64,000 nucleotides of DNA from Dermatemys mawii (lineage: Eukaryota; Chordata; Testudines; Dermatemydidae). Every line of letters begins with the position of its first letter. Within the stretch, counting starts at the first letter, position 1. Under the pieces are notes generated by a model. The model made no database searches. It worked only from the letters and a program-made list of their open reading frames with translations, and had not been told where the DNA came from. The stretch covers positions 19,244,538 to 19,308,537 of the forward strand of contig ML677364.1 in assembly GCA_007922305.1 (NCBI GenBank). Direction: 5' to 3'. This document shows positions 54,598 through 64,000 of this stretch, one piece after another. The position numbers were made by a program, and so were the translations under genes.

Positions 54598-57500
54598 AGA
54601 GGAGACAAATAGCCTTCCCAAATTGTAGGCATTATTGCTTGGACACTGCTAGTTTCGTAGGCCAACACAAATGCACCGGTTAATTATGTAGCAACACTTT
54701 TTTTTAATTGCTGAAATATATAAAATAGATTCTTGCTAATATAACTAGATCAGGAACAATTGTTTTCGAATTCCATCCTGATGTGGGGATTGCTGTCAAT
54801 GTGAGAAAGTACTGAAATATCATTAAATTTCAACTCAATCAGTAAGGCCTTCTCTCTGTAAAGCTGTGCGCCCAATTTATATAGAAAACCAATGACAGTC
54901 ATGTTATTAAAATGTCTTCATTTTTTGAAATAGGAAAATTCAGATCCTTGAGGAGTAGTCAAAAGATCACTGATGAAGCATATTCTGTATCCCAGTACCT
55001 ACATCATAAGTGCTACTGTTCCATCAAATCTAGACATACAACAGATCATCACAGCACCCAGAGACTTTGAGGCCACTTTTATTACCAGTCCCTGAAAAGA
55101 TTTATGTCTTAAAAATTAAAAATTAATTGTTACTGTCAGGACCTGGAAAAGAATTAAGTACATTGCACCCCGAGAGAGGGATTTTCGGCTTAATTTATCT
55201 GATGCCTACTGTAATGAGATTTATAAGTTCATATGTTCTTGTTCAAGATCACTGATATCAGAAGATACCTGACTCAAAATCGTTCTTCAGTCATATATCA
55301 CACTCTGTAAGTTAAACAATATTAATAATGCAAGCCGTTCAGGCTGGTGGAGCTAGTATGTATAGAAATGCTCATTCACATAACTGTGGAGGATGTTTCC
55401 TAATATTGGGGTCAGTCCCAAACAAAATATTTTTTAATAACTGGTGTGGATTTTTCCCTTGTTTCATCCGGTTCTCTTTAGATGTTTATCCCGACTTACA
55501 AATTTTATTTTGTTCACATGAATGCATTTTGCCCTTCTTTGTTTAGAAAAATTAAGGATTAGGTTTTTTTTTTTAAAAAAAATTATTTCTGTGTTTTATG
55601 ATGTGGCAAATGCATCCTTGGATGCTAGTTTCTAGTGTTGCTCTTTTAGAAGATGAAGAATTCTCTTCCGTAGTTGATTTGCAGTGTATTTTGAATGATT
55701 GGTATTGATACCATAGTGGGGCTCTGGCAGCAATTTAAAGGGCCTTGGACTCCCGCTGCTGGGGGCATACCAGCTTACTTTCACATCTGAATAAAACATA
55801 CAGGATGTGCAATATAGCCTAGTTAATATTGTTGCATGTGGCCTGTCTTGGAACATTCTCACTTCTTTTGAATGTATAAACTTGCGCCTCACAATCCTGT
55901 GTACAGCCAGGAAGCCTCACACCTAGTGGCTCATAAAACACAATATCTATTTTTTAATGAATGTTTAGTAATAAATGAGAATAATATAAATTTAATGCAG
56001 TTAAAGAGGCCAAATAGGCCCAATAGTGAATAAGGGATTGTAATTAGGGAGCAGGAGACTGGGGGAGAAAGTGGATCTACACTGCCTTCCTTTGCAACCC
56101 GCAGTGAAAGGGGCAGGACTGGGAGTTACCATGAGTAGCCTGTATTACTCAGCTCTGCAGAGACTGCAGCTCATGGGCAGCCTTGAGTAGGAGGCAGTTG
56201 TAGCAGCCCCTAGAGATGCTTATGCCAACAGCTGTATAAACCCCTGCAGAAGCCCAGAATCCAAGTCATACAAAGGAGGCATAAAGCAACCCTTGTGGGC
56301 CCACCATCCTCCTGGGCTGTGCTTTCTGTGCTGTGCCTCTTAAAAGCATCTGGCCTTCTGTATGCAGTATGTGTTTTACTGGCGTTTTGCTCATGTTAGC
56401 AAGCTATTTTGTGAGGTCAGTTTTCACACTATGCCGGCCTCTTTTATCTACTACTCAAATGATGACTGAGTAAAAGTAACAGCTTAAAATGACTTTTAGT
56501 AAACGAGTGTGAGGGGGGAAAAGGAACGTTTTAAAAACTTTTATTTTTAAATGTAAAGGATAAGCAGGTGTACAATAGACCTTTATACACTTATAGTGCA
56601 TTACTGCTCAAATTGTGTATACAAAATGTCAGTGTTACAATTGTTGGGTCAAATTCCTCCTTAGTGTAACACAGCAGCAGGTAAGTCAGTAGAGTTGTGC
56701 CCCTGTGCATGGTTGCTTAAATTAGCCCATTATCTTTAACACTGAAAACAACTACTGGGGTTAGCTGAGTTGTATATGTTGCAGTGCAGGAGTATTTTGG
56801 AAGGGGGAGTGCCTGTGTGTGTGTAAATTTGGCTCTAAATACATAAATTCATGTTACAATAATCTTTCCCTGCCTGTGAAATATAGAGGTTCAAGTCACT
56901 TTTCCCATCCTCAGAAAAGAAATAAGAACTACAGGGGCAGCTCAGCTCCTTGCCTTCCTTATCTTGTCCTGTTAAAGAGCAGCAGCACTTGGGCTAATCT
57001 CTTCCTTTCCTTCAAATGTCCCGTAAAAGATGGAGACAGCAACAACCCAGCTGCACTCAGCTCACTTGCCTGGGAAATTTCTCACCCAAAGTGCATACAT
57101 TTTTCATACTCTGGTAAAACTACTTTGTTCCAGACTGACACAGTGAAATATTGAAGGCTGGAAAGCTGCATATTTATGAATATGGGATCGAGGGCTAAAA
57201 TAAATGTGTTCTTCAATTGATCACAGCCTCTTCTCTTCCATTAAAGTAATCAAACTAAATAATGTTACAGTGCTTTAAAAGTTGCATCTCAATTAAAGTG
57301 CTGCAAGCGGCAACACAGATAACACAAAGCCTTCTGGGTGAATGTGACTATCAGCGAGTATATATTTAATGGTATTCCATATACTATGACAGAAATCAGG
57401 AATTCATGGTAGCACATAACTAGTGAGTAGGCATTGTATAATCTCTCTGCCTTGTCATCCACTTTGACTGAAGCTGATCGTATACTGTTTTCAAAGAAAT

Positions 57501-57624
57501 ACACAAGGGAGCTAAAAGTCAACAGAATAGAGGGAGTTAATTCTGAGGAATAAATATACCTGTTGCACTAAAGTCAAAATAATTTGGTAGAGAACAGGCT
57601 CAAGAGACTCTCAGATTGCAAGTA
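54598..57624 (+). other. ATP10A intron 1, ninth part
   Basis: No gene recognised. The 72-codon frame at 55328-55546 and the 111-codon frame at 56819-57154 show no domain I can support. A weak cysteine, histidine and tryptophan spacing in the former could be an L1-type C-terminal remnant, but this is too weak to call. Confidence 0.45.
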
Positions 57625-57775
57625 CAGGAACTCCTCACTTAACGTTGTAATTATATTCCTGAAAAATGTGACATTAAAGGAAACGATGTTAAACGAATCC
57701 AATTTCCTCATAAGAATTAATGTAAATGAGTGGGTTAGGTTCCAGGGAAATTTTTTTAACCAGACAAAAGACTAT

Positions 57776-57777
57776 AT

Positions 57778-57808
<31 letters not shown>
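57776..57808. repeat. (TA)n(CA)n microsatellite
   Basis: About nine TA units followed by about eight CA units inside the Tigger-like element. Confidence 0.9.
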
Positions 57809-57813
<5 letters not shown>

Positions 57814-57929
57814 ATAAGTTTTAAACAAACAACTTAATACTGGTACACAGTGATAATGATTGTGAAGCTTGGTTGAAGTGGAGGAGTCAGAGCGTGGGAT
57901 ATTTCCCAGGGAATGCCTTACTGCTAAAT

Positions 57930-58144
57930 CAGGGGTTCTCAAACTGGGGTTCAGGACCCCAAGGGGGTCATCAGATTATTACATGGGGGGTCGCGAGCTG
58001 TCAGCCTCCACCCCAAAGCCCACTTTGCATCCAGAATTTATAATGGTTTAAAATATAGTAAGTGTTTTTAATTTATGGGGGGGGTCACACTCAGGGGCTT
58101 GCTATTTGAAAGGGGTCACCAGTACAAAAGTTTGAGAACCACTG
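57930..58144. mobile_element. hAT MITE, 215 bp, perfect 8-bp TSD
   Basis: Ends CAGGGGTTCTCAAACTGG and AAGTTTGAGAACCACTG, flanked by an exact duplication TGCTAAAT at 57922-57929 and 58145-58152. Same family as 12120-12320 and 62330-62544. Confidence 0.9.
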
Positions 58145-58564
58145 TGCTAAATGAACTAGCAATTTGCTGAGCCCTCAAGGGTTAACACTCAAGCTCTTCT
58201 CCTTTAAGTATCAAGAGTGAGGTCAAAAGTACATTGTTAATTAGATCTGCAAGCCTCCATTCCTGTGTTCCCTCTGCTCTATGGAAGATGGGGTAAGCGG
58301 GGTGCAGGAGCAGGGGGAAGGGAGACACCTGACAGTCCCCCTCTTCTTTACCCCCCCCCCACCTGCAGCAAGCAGGAGTCTCAGGGAACAGCTCCAGGGC
58401 AGAGGGCAGGAGCAGCACATTGTAGTGGGGGAAGGGACACGAACTGTCAGCAATTGACAGCATGCTGGGCAGCTGACGTTAGAAGGGAGCACTTCACAAC
58501 TTTAAATGAGCACATTCCCTAACTGATTAGCAGGGACAACTTTAAACGAGGCGTTATTGCATTT

Positions 58565-58815
58565 TGTTTATTGTGTGGCCTAGTGGGTAGGGCACTGAAC
58601 TACATCTCAGGAGATCTGGGTTTTGTTTCTGGCTCTGTCACTGACCAGGTGGTGACCTCACACAAGTCACTTCATCTCTCTCTGCCTCAGCTTCACTATT
58701 TGTAAAATGGGGTTATTGATAATTACTATTTCCTTTTTAAGGTGTATCTCCTTTGTAAAGTGTTTTCAGATCTACCGATGGAAAGCACTATATGAGTGCT
58801 ACTTATCATTATTAT
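58565..58815 (+). mobile_element. MIR SINE, nearly full length
   Basis: GTGTGGCCTAGTGGGTAGGG, GAGATCTGGGTTTTGTTTCT, CTGTCACTGACC, TCACTTCATCTCTCTCTGCC, TTTGTAAAATGGGG and AAAGCACTATATGAGTGCTA appear in the canonical MIR order. Confidence 0.8.
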
Positions 58816-59617
58816 TTATTATTACTCTAACTCTGAATGTCATAGGGATATGCAAAAGTGTCAATGTCTTAAACCAAAGGGCTGTTTCCTAAATAATAAT
58901 AAAAAAATAACAGCAGCTAATTATAAGGCCTACATTCTAGGGGTGAAAAATCCTGGCCCCAATGAAATCAATAATAAAATTCTCATTGATTCTAATACAA
59001 CTTTAATCCTCAGTTTTTACTGGAGAATCTAAAATGTTAATATTTCATCATATATTAAAAAAAACATTTTGAAGGGTTGATCTATATTCAAGTCAAATAT
59101 GAAGTCCTAATTTTCTGCACTTAAATCTTATTCTGTGCTTTTTTCTGCATGCTGAGTTGCAGTATTTTATTCAGGAGTTTTTCTGATGATACTATTTCCT
59201 AAAAATATATGATGACCTGTTGTGGCATGTCTAATGTTGGCCAGGGAGAGGACAGAAGCTAATGGTCATCCCTACAGGAAAATAGTCTTCAATGGAAAAA
59301 CTTACCTCAGTGTTGGTTGGGTTTGGGGGAAGAATTGAGGAACAGGGAAAACCTGCTGCCATGATGATTAAGATCTAGTAACTCTCTTACTGGTTACATT
59401 CCTCTGACTCCGTTATGCCACATTAAAAATATAAGCCTAATATTTTATTTCTGATCATTTTCACACAGTAGCTTCTTCATTGAAATCCAGTATGTGTTTC
59501 GTATATAACCTGTGTCAGATTCTGCTCTGTGGTAAATGGGTACAATTCTATTAACAGAACACAATATGGATCCTCTTTAACCCTCACCCTCACTGTCTGT
59601 GGAGTCTACTTCTCTAA
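58816..59617 (+). other. Intron stretch with a foldback repeat
   Basis: Foldback repeat copy at 58944-59010. Otherwise nothing recognised. Confidence 0.45.
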
Positions 59618-59777
59618 GGGCTTGTCTTCACTACTGGGGTAAGTCAACCTAAGTTACGTGTAGCTGGAGTCGATGTTGCTTAGGTCGACTTACCCCAGTG
59701 TCTTCACAGTGCTGTGACAACAGGAGACATTCTCCGGTCGACTTACCTTACTCTTCTCAGTGAGTTGGAGTACTGCT
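59618..59777 (+). mobile_element. Truncated Harbinger-like MITE with palindromic head
   Basis: Starts GGGCTTGTCTTCACTACTGG after TAA at 59615-59617. GGGTAAGTCAACCTAAG at 59637 pairs with CTTAGGTCGACTTACCCC at 59680, forming a hairpin. The right end is missing. Confidence 0.6.
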
Positions 59778-60389
59778 TTGTGGTCAGGCAGTGTATTTTG
59801 AGATGTCGATGACAGCACCATTCCCGCCTCTGTGACTAAGGTGTCATTGTTTCCACTGTTAACTTTCTCCTTACTTTGCTGTTCAAAAGAAAAAACTGCT
59901 TTGGACAGAAAGTTCTCAAACAAGAGATCTTGGCCAAGTAGCAACTTTTTTTACAATCTTAAAACAAAAACTAATTTAAACCAGCTTTCTGTAAAACAAG
60001 ACAGCCTTGTCTTTTATACAAAATAAATAAATAAATCAGATCCAAATCCAAACAGTGGGCTGGCACATTTGTTTGTGTTCTTAATTTTTTTATTGTTTAG
60101 AAAAATATTTTAATATTTTGTTTGAAGTCATGCAGTACGTATACAGAATTTCAGCATGCCAACCCAGTGCTCATACATAGCAGCTGGATTAGCACAGGAG
60201 ATTCTCATGGTATAGATTGCATCCTATTAGACTGTCTAGTGAACTGCTCCTCTTCTCGCTAATGCTTCTTAATTACACAGTTCACCTCCTCTGCTACTGA
60301 TGGAATAAAGTCCTCGAGGAGACTAAAGCAAATGTTCACATGGAAAAGTAACATTAGTAAAATATTTGTTTTTTCCAGTCATTGTATTT

Positions 60390-60702
60390 AGGGTTGTCAG
60401 GTGTCAGGTTCTTGACCAGAACTCCAGTCAGGGATCAGGACCCGGGTATGGTTGGTGCCGTACTAATAGAGAGGAAAAAAGATTACCCTTGTCCAAAGAT
60501 CTCAAACAGCGGCAGAGACTGCGGGAACTGTGGGATAGCTACCCACAGTGAACTGCTCCGAGAGTCAATGCTAGTGTTGGTACTGCGAATGCACTCCACC
60601 AGCTTAGTGTGTTTAGTGGGGACACTCACAATCAAATGTATAAAATCTCTTCTGAAAAATCGCCTTCTATAAATGCGATAATTTCATACTGTAGACACAC
60701 CC
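60390..60702 (+). mobile_element. Harbinger-like MITE remnant
   Basis: The right half (GGATAGCTACCCACAGTGAA, TTAGTGGGGACACTCACAAT, CTTCTATAAATGCGATAATT, ACTGTAGACACACCC followed by TAA) is the closing half of a 'tgtagacataccc' MITE family of turtles. The left boundary is uncertain and may include part of another repeat at 60390-60450. Confidence 0.55.
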
Positions 60703-61446
60703 TAACAGTGTAATGAGACAACTGGCAGATACAACAACACACAAACAGAGCAGAAGATAACAATTGGACAAGTGATAGGCAGTGGTCACAACACAATAAC
60801 AGCTTTGCTTTTTCTTAAATGCAGGTTAAGAGCTAATTTGGTGTAGCAGAAAAGAAACTCCTGGCTTCAACTGCAGGGGGTAGGAGTGACAGTCAACACT
60901 GAAGAGCAATGAAAATGATTTCAGCAGCAGCATATATATACGTTGTAAGGAGTCCACTGTGGGTGTATGATGTTGCACTAGCTGAGACAAGAAATGTGTG
61001 CCTGACTCAGAGTTTAGCTGTAGGGCTAAACAGAAAAGCACAAATGCTAGATATATTGTATTGGATATGGCCTGAATATGTAGATCAAATGAGAGGGAGT
61101 AAAAAATATCTACTAGATTGTGGCTTTTAGTAGTAGGGAAAAGGGTTGGAGTGTTGACATTGGTAAAGAACACAGGGGAGTAGAAAAGGTTGGGAGGGAG
61201 GGTTAGGGGTTTGGCTTTGATCTTGTTAAACTTAATCTGATGAAGAGACTCATATTCAGTAATACAGTGTGGATTACAATTTTTAAAAATGTGGTTTCTT
61301 TTTCTCTTGTACATTTACAGGTTTTTTTTTAAAAAAAAACCAATTATTGTGCAGTGTCCAGTGTTGCTGTCTACAGATTAGAGAGATTCCGCTTTGAATG
61401 ATCTGTTGAGAGAGGAGGTCGAAGTGTCAGTTTTAACACTGGTTTA
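60703..61446 (+). other. Intron stretch, one antisense-like frame
   Basis: A 162-codon minus-strand frame at 60826-61314 has no domain and is low in charge. I treat it as chance. Confidence 0.35.
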
Positions 61447-62300
61447 AGATTAGCAACCGTGTTAGTCTGTATCCATAAATAAGATGAGGAAGACTTTGTA
61501 GCACCTGAGAGACTAACCAGTTTATTTCAGCAAAGCTTTTGTGGGCTATAGCCCACTTCATCAGATGCATAGAATGGAACAGAAGTAAGATGTATTTATA
61601 TACACAGAAAGCCAAAATAAAAGTTGTCCATTAGCATACCAATTCTAAGAGGCTGTTTAACTTGGATGGGCCATTATCAGTAGGAGAAAAAAATACCTTT
61701 TGAAATGGATCTCTGTGTCTGACAGGAGATAACAACTATTGAAGGTAAATTAACTAGGGAAATGCAATCAATTAGTGTAATGAGAAAACCATTCACAAGT
61801 TCTATTTAGCCCTTGGTTTATTGTGTCCAATTTGAAAATTAATTCCTGTTCCTCAGTTTCTTGTTGGAGTCTATTTTGGAAGTTTTTCCGTTTTAAAATT
61901 GACACCATCAAGTCTTTAATGGAATGACCAGGAAGGTTGAAGTGTGAATTTTCCAGCCTTTTTAAATTTATGTTAAAACCTCAAGGCAAAATGTGACTTT
62001 CTGGTCACTGTGAAAGCACAATGCTGCTGACTGTTGGCTTTTCTGGATTGTTTGCAATCTGCTGAGATGTTTCAGATCACAAAACCTTTTAGGTTGTTTG
62101 TTCTCCCTATAATTATTTGAATCCTTCCAGTGAATAATTCCTGTATATCATCTGCTCTCAGTTTCTGGTTGTTTCAAAAATATGATTGTCTAAAGTTGGT
62201 CACATTCTTCTTTTGGCTAATATGAAAATTATTTTTTCTATGATACTGCATTCTGATTTTCTGTCAGGTTTTTCTCTCAAAGAACATATGAAAGTTTATT
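61447..62300 (-). mobile_element. PLE 3' tail and adjacent part, longest copy
   Basis: Reverse complement of the PLE end: CCGTGTTAGTCTGTATCC, GTAGCACCTGAGAGACTAAC, AGCTTTTGTGGGCTATAGCC and CACTTCATCAGATGCATAG, followed by further tail DNA. It begins with a block (TAGCAACCGTGTTAGTCT) like that of the 10.6-kb copy and unlike the 49.5-kb copy, so two PLE subfamilies are present. Confidence 0.7.
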
Positions 62301-62329
62301 CAAATTAAGATTTCTTTTTGGGTTTAGGC

Positions 62330-62544
62330 CAAGGGTTCTCAAATGGGGCGGTTGGGACACGTCACAGAGTTGCAAGGTTATTATATGGGGGGTCGTGAGC
62401 TGTCAGCCTCTGCCCCAAACCCTGTTTTGTCTCCTGTTAATGCTGTTAAATATATTAAAAAGTATTTTTAATTTATAAGGGGGGTTGCACTCAGAGGCTT
62501 GCTATATGAAAGGGGTCACCAGTACAAAAGTTTGAGAATCACTG
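62330..62544. mobile_element. hAT MITE, 215 bp
   Basis: Ends CAAGGGTTCTCAAATGGGG and AAGTTTGAGAATCACTG. The interior is very close to 57930-58144. No convincing 8-bp duplication remains at the edges. Confidence 0.75.
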
Positions 62545-62789
62545 GCTTGAAGTTGGGTGCATACTTAGTCAACTTGCTGAATCAGGGCCTTGGTTTTCAG
62601 ATCTATTAATGGAGCTTGGTGAATAATAACCAGAAGTAATTCATGAATGTTTTTGAGATTTGTGAGAGGAAAATTTGCAAATAATTTACTTAACTAATTA
62701 TTTAACCAGACCCTGCATAGACCTGGCTGAATAATGGGGGGGGGGAGGGAAATATTCACAAATATATTCAATTCATGGGAGGGAAAATA

Positions 62790-63102
62790 CAGTAGACTCT
62801 CAATTGTCCAGGATTGGGTTAACCAGGATGTGGATTAACCAGGATGTCAAAAAAAAAAAAAAATACATGCAACTCGCAAGGTCGTCTCTGGCTTTGTTGC
62901 CGCCCCAAGCACACACTTAAAAACCCCAGCAGGGCTCAGGACAGCCAGTAAACCAACACCCGCTCCTTCCCCAGCACAGGGTGGCTGGTGAACCAACCCC
63001 CCCACTCCTCATTTTGCCTATGGATGGTGATTATCCAGGATTATATTTTATTAATCAGGATTAATTTTTTCCCTATCATCCTGGATAATCAAGAGTCTAC
63101 TG
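62790..63102. mobile_element. Tigger/pogo-like MITE, 313 bp, TA TSD
   Basis: CAGTAGACTCTCAATTGTCC and GGATAATCAAGAGTCTACTG are near-perfect inverted repeats of about 25 bp, flanked by TA at 62788-62789 and 63103-63104. The interior contains further short 'ttaaccaggatg' repeats and a poly(A) of about 14. Confidence 0.8.
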
Positions 63103-63104
63103 TA

Positions 63105-64000
63105 TTTAAAAAATACATTATTCGTGATTATTATTTGGCCAGCTCTATTTTAAGAATATACAACCTCTTTGAACAAATGCAAGTCTTCAAATGAACTTAA
63201 AAAATATCCGTGGCAGGCAAATATTTGTAGAGGATGTTGTAAAATGACCTATGTGATCCAGATTCAGGAAGACATAAGAATAAGATTCTTGTATGTATGG
63301 CCTTTGCAAAGGTGCAGGTCATGACTATCTGACTGATAAGAAAGATTATGGATTGTTATTATATATGGAAGGTTATCTTTTGATCTAAAACAACATCTTG
63401 TCCAGTAAACTGATGGTAAGAGAGTACGAATATGTTTATTGACAATATTTCATTCTTCATTCATGTCTCCTTTATTGATGGTAGTTGCAGTAGTTGAGGG
63501 CTAATGGCAACATTGATTTGCATCCCTTTGGAGACCTCTAAATGTAAGTTATTTTAAAAAGAGGTATATCAGCATATTAAGAAATATATAGAGTATTTCA
63601 GCTGACTTTATCCCATTTATGATCTTTGGCAGTCATATGGTTTGTAAATCAATGTGACATAACAAGGAACCTGAGCTCTCTTTGTATGAGGGGAAGAAAA
63701 GATTGTTCAAGCACAGAGAACTTCAGATCCACCTATTCTTAGTGACTGGCTCCAGCAAGTCTGACACATTATTGAGATGGATAGAAAGACTGACTTTACT
63801 TCAGCAGCAGACTCAAAATGTGTAAAAAATATGGTCTCTGGTTTTAAGTTGCATACTAACATTGATAATACTTATTAATTCTCTCACTTAATTTTAGTAA
63901 CTTAATTATTAAATTGTGTAGCTCTTAGTTTTTTCAATTAGGACCTCTATTTTTTGGCATAGCTTTGCAAGCCACAGTTCATTTTGGATTTAAAACTGGC
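63105..64000 (+). other. ATP10A intron 1, last part of the window
   Basis: AT-rich DNA with no recognised feature. Exon 2 of ATP10A was not found before the window ends. Confidence 0.5.

Larger units (their letters stand above)
57625..58552 (+). mobile_element. Tigger/pogo-like non-autonomous element with nested hAT
   Basis: After TA at 57623-57624 it starts CAGGAACTCCTCACTTAACG and continues with TCCTGAAAAATG and GGTTAGGTTCCAGGGAAAT, a Tigger-type 5' region I know from turtles. The right end (ACTTTAAACGAGGCG) is degenerate, so the closing TA is not seen. A TA and CA microsatellite lies at 57776-57808. A C-run lies near 58350. Confidence 0.6.

Noticed and set aside
55328..55546. Possible L1-type C-terminal zinc-knuckle remnant
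   Set aside because: Only a loose Cys/His/Trp spacing, with no continuous similarity and no link to the RT fragment 2.3 kb upstream.
60826..61314. 162-codon minus-strand frame in intron 1
   Set aside because: No motif, no neighbouring splice sites that I could support, and no repeat of it elsewhere in the window.
20335..64000. Further ATP10A exons
   Set aside because: I looked for the exon-2 actuator-domain text (the VGD and PAD motifs of P4-ATPases) and did not find it. A short exon could be missed by eye, so a tblastn search is the decisive test.

Overview
This window is vertebrate nuclear DNA, most probably from a turtle (a crocodilian is the less likely alternative). The evidence is the mixture of repeats: many decayed CR1 LINEs in both orientations, Penelope-like element (PLE) tails with a GIY-YIG endonuclease remnant, several families of hAT, PIF/Harbinger and pogo/Tigger-type short DNA transposons with clear target-site duplications (TSDs), solo LTRs, and MIR-type SINEs. 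The repeat family names rest on recognition by eye of sequences I know from chelonian genomes; no library search was run.

Only one real protein-coding gene is visible. Exon 1 of ATP10A, a class-5 P4-ATPase (phospholipid flippase) subunit, lies on the + strand with its ATG at 19886 and a consensus splice donor after 20334. Positions 1-19.2 kb are upstream intergenic DNA, about 19.24-19.89 kb is the promoter and 5' leader, and everything from 20335 to the end of the window is read as the long first intron. I found no second exon. Every other long open frame is either a decayed transposable-element frame or a chance frame.

Layout: 0-3 kb holds a non-LTR reverse-transcriptase remnant (- strand), a PLE copy (+ strand) carrying its own nested tail insertion, and a solo LTR. 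A perfect CTCF-consensus match lies at 4.23 kb. 5-18 kb is sparse intergenic DNA seeded with a hAT-like MITE, three PIF/Harbinger-like MITEs with 3-bp TSDs, a palindromic hAT foldback, five copies of a 'catgatt' MITE family and old CR1 pieces. 19.2-20.3 kb is the ATP10A promoter and exon 1. 25.1-30.3 kb holds a CpG-rich Tigger-like MITE and a CR1 tail broken by two hAT elements.

31.6-37.5 kb is the most structured part of the window: a CR1 LINE split by a pogo transposon, which is itself split by a solo LTR and carries two hAT fragments. 38-39 kb contains an unidentified minus-strand coding remnant. 40.7-49.9 kb holds two GC-rich hAT elements of one family, an LTR, further CR1 pieces and a PLE tail. 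52.3-54.6 kb holds an antisense CR1 RT fragment beside an L1/Tx1-type RT fragment, then a hAT element split by a solo LTR. 57.6-63.1 kb holds Tigger-like elements, hAT MITEs, a MIR, a Harbinger MITE and a long PLE tail.

There is no operon, CRISPR array, RNA gene or defence system here. The useful biology is the ATP10A 5' end with its candidate control sites (upstream ORFs, CTCF motif) and an unusually legible record of nested transposition.
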